In this document: piece after piece, positions 12,401 through 18,400 of the stretch | Position numbering within the stretch: position 1 is the stretch's first letter | How the letters are laid out: each line of letters opens with the position of its first letter | DNA from: CAZJYI01 sp964550025 | GTDB taxonomy: Bacteria; Verrucomicrobiota; Kiritimatiellia; UBA8416; CAYOBW01 | Assembly: GCA_964550025.1 (NCBI GenBank) | Contig: CAZJYI010000084.1 | Span: forward strand, 1 to 47,664 | DNA length: 47,664 bases | Direction: 5' to 3' | Program-made: the position numbers and the translations under genes | Notes under the pieces: generated by a model | Told to the model about the DNA's origin: nothing | What the model saw: only the letters and a program-made list of their open reading frames with translations | The model's database searches: none

Positions 12401-15400
12401 GCACCGACTCGGGCTGGCAGGCGAGTCCGGATTGGACCAACATTGTCACCATCGGCTGGGCCAACACCTACAGGGTGAAAGCGCGCGATGCCGTGGGTAA
12501 CGAGACCGATTGGTCCGCGCCGGTGACGGTCAAGCCGCTGCTCAAGGGGCCGAACGGCATCATCACGCCGACGGGCCTGAATCCGGACACGGGTGAGCTG
12601 TGGTCCGGCGGCGAGACCTATCACCTGGCTTTCGTGACCCGGGATACGGGGCCGGCGACCCCGTCGCAGGAGATTGCTGCGTGGAACGCCTTTGTGCAGG
12701 GCAAGGCCAATCTCTCGACGCTGACGGGTGTGCCCGACGCGACGTGGAAGATCATCGGCTCGACCGTGGCTGTGCACGCGCGGGACAACGCGGCGGTCAG
12801 CGCCCCGGTGTACCTGTTGGACGGCGCCACGAAGATCGCCGACAGCTATGCAGACATGTGGGACAGTCAGATCGCCAGTCCTCTCAATGTCGATGAATAC
12901 GGCGATCCGGGAACGGGGTCCAGTGATGCCTGGACCGGTTCAACCAGCAGCGGTACACGGAACGGCAACTACGCGCTCAACGGCTCAGACTCGCGTTGCT
13001 CGCGCGGCCACCGTACGGTCAGTCACAGCCAGTGGCTGTACCGGGACAACCAGGGCGAGACCGGAAACCGGCATTTCTACGCCCTGTCTGAGCCGCTGAC
13101 GATTGACTACATGGCGGTCAATGTCGTCAACGGCGGCGCAACCAACATCGGCGGCACCTCGGCCGATCTCGTCGGCACGGTCTACGCGCCGCTGGGGCAG
13201 GACCTGGATGTCTCCGTCTACTGGAGCACGAACGACAACGCCGACGGTGCGGCCTGGCTGGCCGACGGCGATGCATTGAGCATACCGGTCGGCTCCTACA
13301 ACGACGTGATCGCACAGGCGGCCACGGGCACCGTCAACACGTTGACGCCCGACGTCCGGTACTACTACAGGTTCCGCGGTACGAACGCTGAGGTCAGTGT
13401 CTGGGCGAGTTCGAACACGGCCTTCGCGGTCGACACCGAAGGCCCGACACCGGATCCGATGAGCTTTGAGTCCGGTCCCGAGTCGGCCGGCGCGGACGAG
13501 ATCGTGATGACCGCGGTGACGGCGACGGACACGCTCAGTCCGCCGGTCGAGTACTACTTCGAGAACGTGTCGAACAGCACGGACAGCGGCTGGATCTCGA
13601 GCCCGACCTGGTCCAGCACGGGCCTGGTGGCCGACACGGCGTACGGCTTCCGGGTGCAGGCGCGCGACGCGGCCGGCAACACCAACGGCTGGTCGGATGT
13701 CGTCAATGAGACCACCAGTATCCCGTGGAACGGGCTCGTGGCCTACTGGAGCTTCGATGACGAAGATGTGTCCGGCACGACGATTCTCGATGTCGCGGAC
13801 GACCCGAACGACGGCAAGGGCGACCACGATGCAACCCTGCGCTATGGGGCGTGGCGGCCGGCGACCGACCTGCCGGGCGATCCGAACGGCGGCCTGGCGG
13901 GGAACTACTTCGACGCCAACTACAACGGCTATGCCGTCGTCGATACGTTCGGTGGCGGGGCGGCGCATACCGACCTCGATGGTGGCGAGCAGATCACGGT
14001 GGCGGGCTGGTTCCGTGAACTGCCGGATGGGGGTGAGGACGCGCTTGTCAGCAAGCACGGTGACGTGGGCTGGGATATCCGGCGCAATGGGGGCGGTAGC
14101 TCGATCCGGGGCGATCTGCGCAATACCAGTGGGTCGGACTCGACTTCGGGCTTCACCGTGGAGAACAATGCGAACGGCGGCCCCTGGTACTTCATCGTCC
14201 TTTCTTACACCAAGGACTCGGACACCCAGTCCACGGCGCGGTTCTATGCGGCCGATTCCGGTGCGGCAGACAAGCGGCTGAAGCAGATCGGCGGCGATCA
14301 GGTCCACAGTACCGACAACGATATCGACACAACCGGCTCGATGGTCGTATTCGGCGCTCGAGACACCAGCGACAACGACGGGAATCCGGTATCGATTAAC
14401 CGGCAGTCCGGCTCGAAGATGGATGAGATTGCGATCTGGAACCGCGGGATTACGCTGGAGGAAGCGACGGCGCTGTATGGCTTGGGCTACTTCTCCGGAC
14501 TCAAGGCGAACAACTCGGCCATCCAGATCCTGCTCAGCGGTTCGGTGGGGACGACGGTTGCCGACGTCGGGCCGCACAGCCATAGCTGGGAGCGAATCTC
14601 CAACGCCGGCACGGCCGGGGACATCACCGGCAGCATCGCGGGTGGCGACGCGCTGATCCAGGTCACGTCCACCGAGGCGCTGCAGTTCGCGCCTTCCGGC
14701 GTGAGCGACGATGTTGCGACGACCGATGAGAATAGCGCGGTTTCGATCTCCGTTCTGCTCAACGACGAGCTGGCTGGCGCCCTGGGCCACGCGGGTGCAC
14801 TGGAGATCATTGCGGTCACGCAGCCGGACGAGGGCGCGGTCACGATCGACGGCGGCAGCCAGTCGCTCACCTTTGATCCGACCGGCTCGACGGTGCTGCA
14901 GGATCTGACGGCCGGTGAGAGCAGCGTGCAGACCTTCACCTATACCGCCAAGAAGACGGCGGCGGCCGACACGGCCACCGGCACGGTGAGCGTGACGGTT
15001 AGCGGCGTGGCCGCATTCGGTGATGCCCTTGCGGCACACTGGACGTTTGACGACGCCGATGTCTTGGGATCGACGGTTTACGACCTCGTCGACGATGCCG
15101 GTGACGGCAAGGGCGATCACGATGCCACCCTCTACGGCGGCGTGCGGCCGGCCACCGAGCTTCCGGGCGACCCGGACGGCGGGCTCACCGGCAACTACTA
15201 CGACGCGAACGGCAACAAGTATGGGGTGGTCGATACGTTCAGCGGCGGGGCCTCCCACCACGATCTCGATGCGCGTGAGCAGTTCACCGTGGCCGGCTGG
15301 TTCAAGGAGCTGCCGGATGGCAGCGAGGATGCCCTGATCGCCAAGTACGGCGATAGCTACGGCTGGGACATCCGGCGCAGTGGCGGCGGCAGTTCTTTGC

Positions 15401-18400
15401 GCACCGATCTGCAGAGGACCAGCGGCGGCGCCGCGTCCGGCTCCTACTCCGTCGAGAACAGCGTGAGCGGTGGGCCGTGGTACTTCGTGGCGCTGACCTA
15501 CACCAAGGACAGCGATGAGCGGTCGACCAGACGCTTCTATACCGCTGACTCGGCGGCGGCGAACAAGGGGCTGCGCAATCGCAGCACAACCCCCCATGCG
15601 CCGGATAACGACGTCGATGAGACCGGCTCCATGGTCGTGTTCGCGGCGCGCGACTACAGCAACGCCGACACGACCGGCGTCAGCATCAACCGCCACTCCA
15701 ACAGCAAGATGGATGACATCGCGATCTGGAACCGTGGCCTGTCGATGGCGGAAGTCGCGGCCTGGTACGGCCTGAGCTACTTCTCCGGCCTGAAGGCGAC
15801 CAATGCGGCGATCGCCACGCTGGTGGAGGGTCCCGTCGGCACGGCGGTGACCAACGTCGGCCCGCACGGGCACAACTGGACGGTGATCAGCACCAACGGC
15901 ACGCAGGGCGATATCTCGGGTAGCGTCTCTAACGTGAACGCGCTGGTGCAGATCACGACCACCGAGGCCCTGGAGCTCTCGCTGCCGGACATCGTGGCCG
16001 ATGACGACGTCACGACAGACGAGGAGACGGAGATTTCGATCTCGGTCCTGCTGAACGACCAGCTCGACGGCGGCCTCGGCGTCAACGGTGCGCTCGAGGT
16101 CACGAGTGTGACGCAGCCGACCGAGGGGGCGGTCACGATCGATGGCGGCAGCCAGTCGGTGACCTTCGATCCGACCGGATCGACGGTGCTGCACGACCTG
16201 CTGGCACTGGAGACCAGCGTGCAGACCTTTACCTACACGGCGCGCAACACCAACACGCTGACCACCGGTACGGGCACCGTGACCGTGACCGTGAACGGCC
16301 TGGCTTCGTTCGGCGATGCGCTGGTGGCGCATTGGACGTTCGATGATGATGACGTCTCGGACTCCACGGTCTACGACATCGCGGATGACGCGGGCTTCGG
16401 CAAGGGCGACCATGACGCCCGCATGATCGGGGGACTGCGTCCGGCCACGGGGCTTCCGGGCGATCCCAGCGCGGGTCTCACGGGCAACTACTATGATGCC
16501 AACCTGAACACGTACGCGATTGTGGACCAGTTCGGCGGTGCGGCCACGCACCAGGATCTGGATGCCGGTGAAGAGTTCACGATTGCGGGCTGGTTCCAGG
16601 AGCTCGCCGACGAAAACGAGGGCGTCTATGTCGCCAAGTATGGCGATGGGGGCGTGGGTTGGGATATTCGACGCCAGGGCACCAGTTCGCGCATGCGCGG
16701 CCACCTGCGCGGATCCAGCGGCAGTGACAACACGTCCGACTATACGATTGAGAACAACCAGGATGGCGGCCCGTGGTACTTCGTGGCGATGTCCTATACG
16801 AAGGAGAGCGACACGTATTCGGTGCATCGCTACTACACGGCGGATTCGGCGGCTGCGAACAAGGGCCTGTACCAGCGCGGCGGGAACAACATCCACTCGC
16901 CGGACAATGACGTGGCCGATACGGGATCGATGGTGTTGTTGGGTGGACGCGATACCAGCAACAACGACACGACCGGGATATCGCTCAGTCGCCCCGGAAG
17001 CATCAAGATGGACGATGTCGCCATCTGGAATCGCGGCCTGTCGCATGAGGAACTGATCGCCTGGTACGGGCTGAGTTACTTCTCCGGCCTGAAGGCAACC
17101 AATGCGGCGATCGCGACGCTGGTAGAGGGTGGCGCTGGGACGGCGGTGACGAGTGTGGGTCCGCATGGGCACAACTGGACCAGGATCAGTACGAACGGCA
17201 CTGCCGGTGAGATCTCCGGCGGTGTCTCGAACGTGGACGCCATCGTGCAACTGACGGACACCGAAGCGCTGCAGCTATCGTTGCCGGACGTTGTATCCGA
17301 CGATGCAGCGTCGACCGACGAGGAAACGGCGATTTCGATCAGCGTGTTGCTGAACGACAAGATCGACGGCGGACGCGGCAGCGAGGGCGCGCTGGAGATC
17401 ATTGCGATCACGCAGCCGAGCGAGGGCGTCGTTGCGATCGAGGGCGGGAGCCAGTCGTTGAACTACGATCCGTCCGGCTCGACCGTCCTGCACAACCTGT
17501 TGGCCAACGAGACGAGTGTGCAGACGTTTGATTATACGGTACGCAATACCAATACGCTCACGACTGGCACCGGCACCGTCACGGTGACGGTGAACGGGTT
17601 GGCCTCCTTCAGTGATGCCCTGGTGGCGCACTGGACGTTCGACGACGATGACGTGTCCGATACCACGATCCTTGACGTGGCCGACGACGCCGGTTTCGGC
17701 AAAGGCAGCCATGACGCGGTTCAAGTTGGCGGATTGCGTCCGAGCACAAGCATGCCGGGTGATCCGGACGGCGGCCTGGCGGGCAACCACTTCGACGCCA
17801 ACGGCAATGCCTATGCCGTAGTGAACAGCTTCAGCGGCGGCGCGACACACGACGACCTGGACGCCGGCGACGAGTTTACCCTTGCCGGTTGGTTCCGCGA
17901 GCTCGCCGACGAGAACGAAGGCGTCTATGTCGCCAAGTATGGCGACAGTAACCTCGGCTGGGATCTTCGCCGCCAGGGCACCAGCGCGCGTATGCGCTGC
18001 CACCTGCGCGGATCCAGCGGCAATGACAACACGTCCGACTATACGATCGAGAACAATCAGAGTGGGACGCGCTGGTATTTCGTGGTTCTGAGTTACACCA
18101 AGAACACCGAGGACAACTCCACGATGCGCTTCTTTACTGCCGACTCGGCGGCGGCCGACAAGGGCTTGAAGCAGCGTGGTAGCGACCTCCCGCACTCGCC
18201 GGACAACGATGTGGCCAACACGGGCTCCATGGTTCTGCTGGGCGGCAGGGATACCAGCAACAACGACGCCACCGGGATTTCCCTCAGTCGGCCGGGGAGC
18301 ATCCGTATGGATGATGTGGCGATCTGGAATCGTGGTCTTTCGCTCGAAGAGGCCGCGGCCTGGTACGGTCTGAGCTACTTCTCGGGCCTGAAGGCCACCA

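Noticed and set aside
9064..13098. Possible enzyme (peptidase or glycosidase) domains in the five-copy array
   Set aside because: Conserved Asp, His and Trp residues exist, but no known catalytic signature could be recognised, so no activity is assigned.
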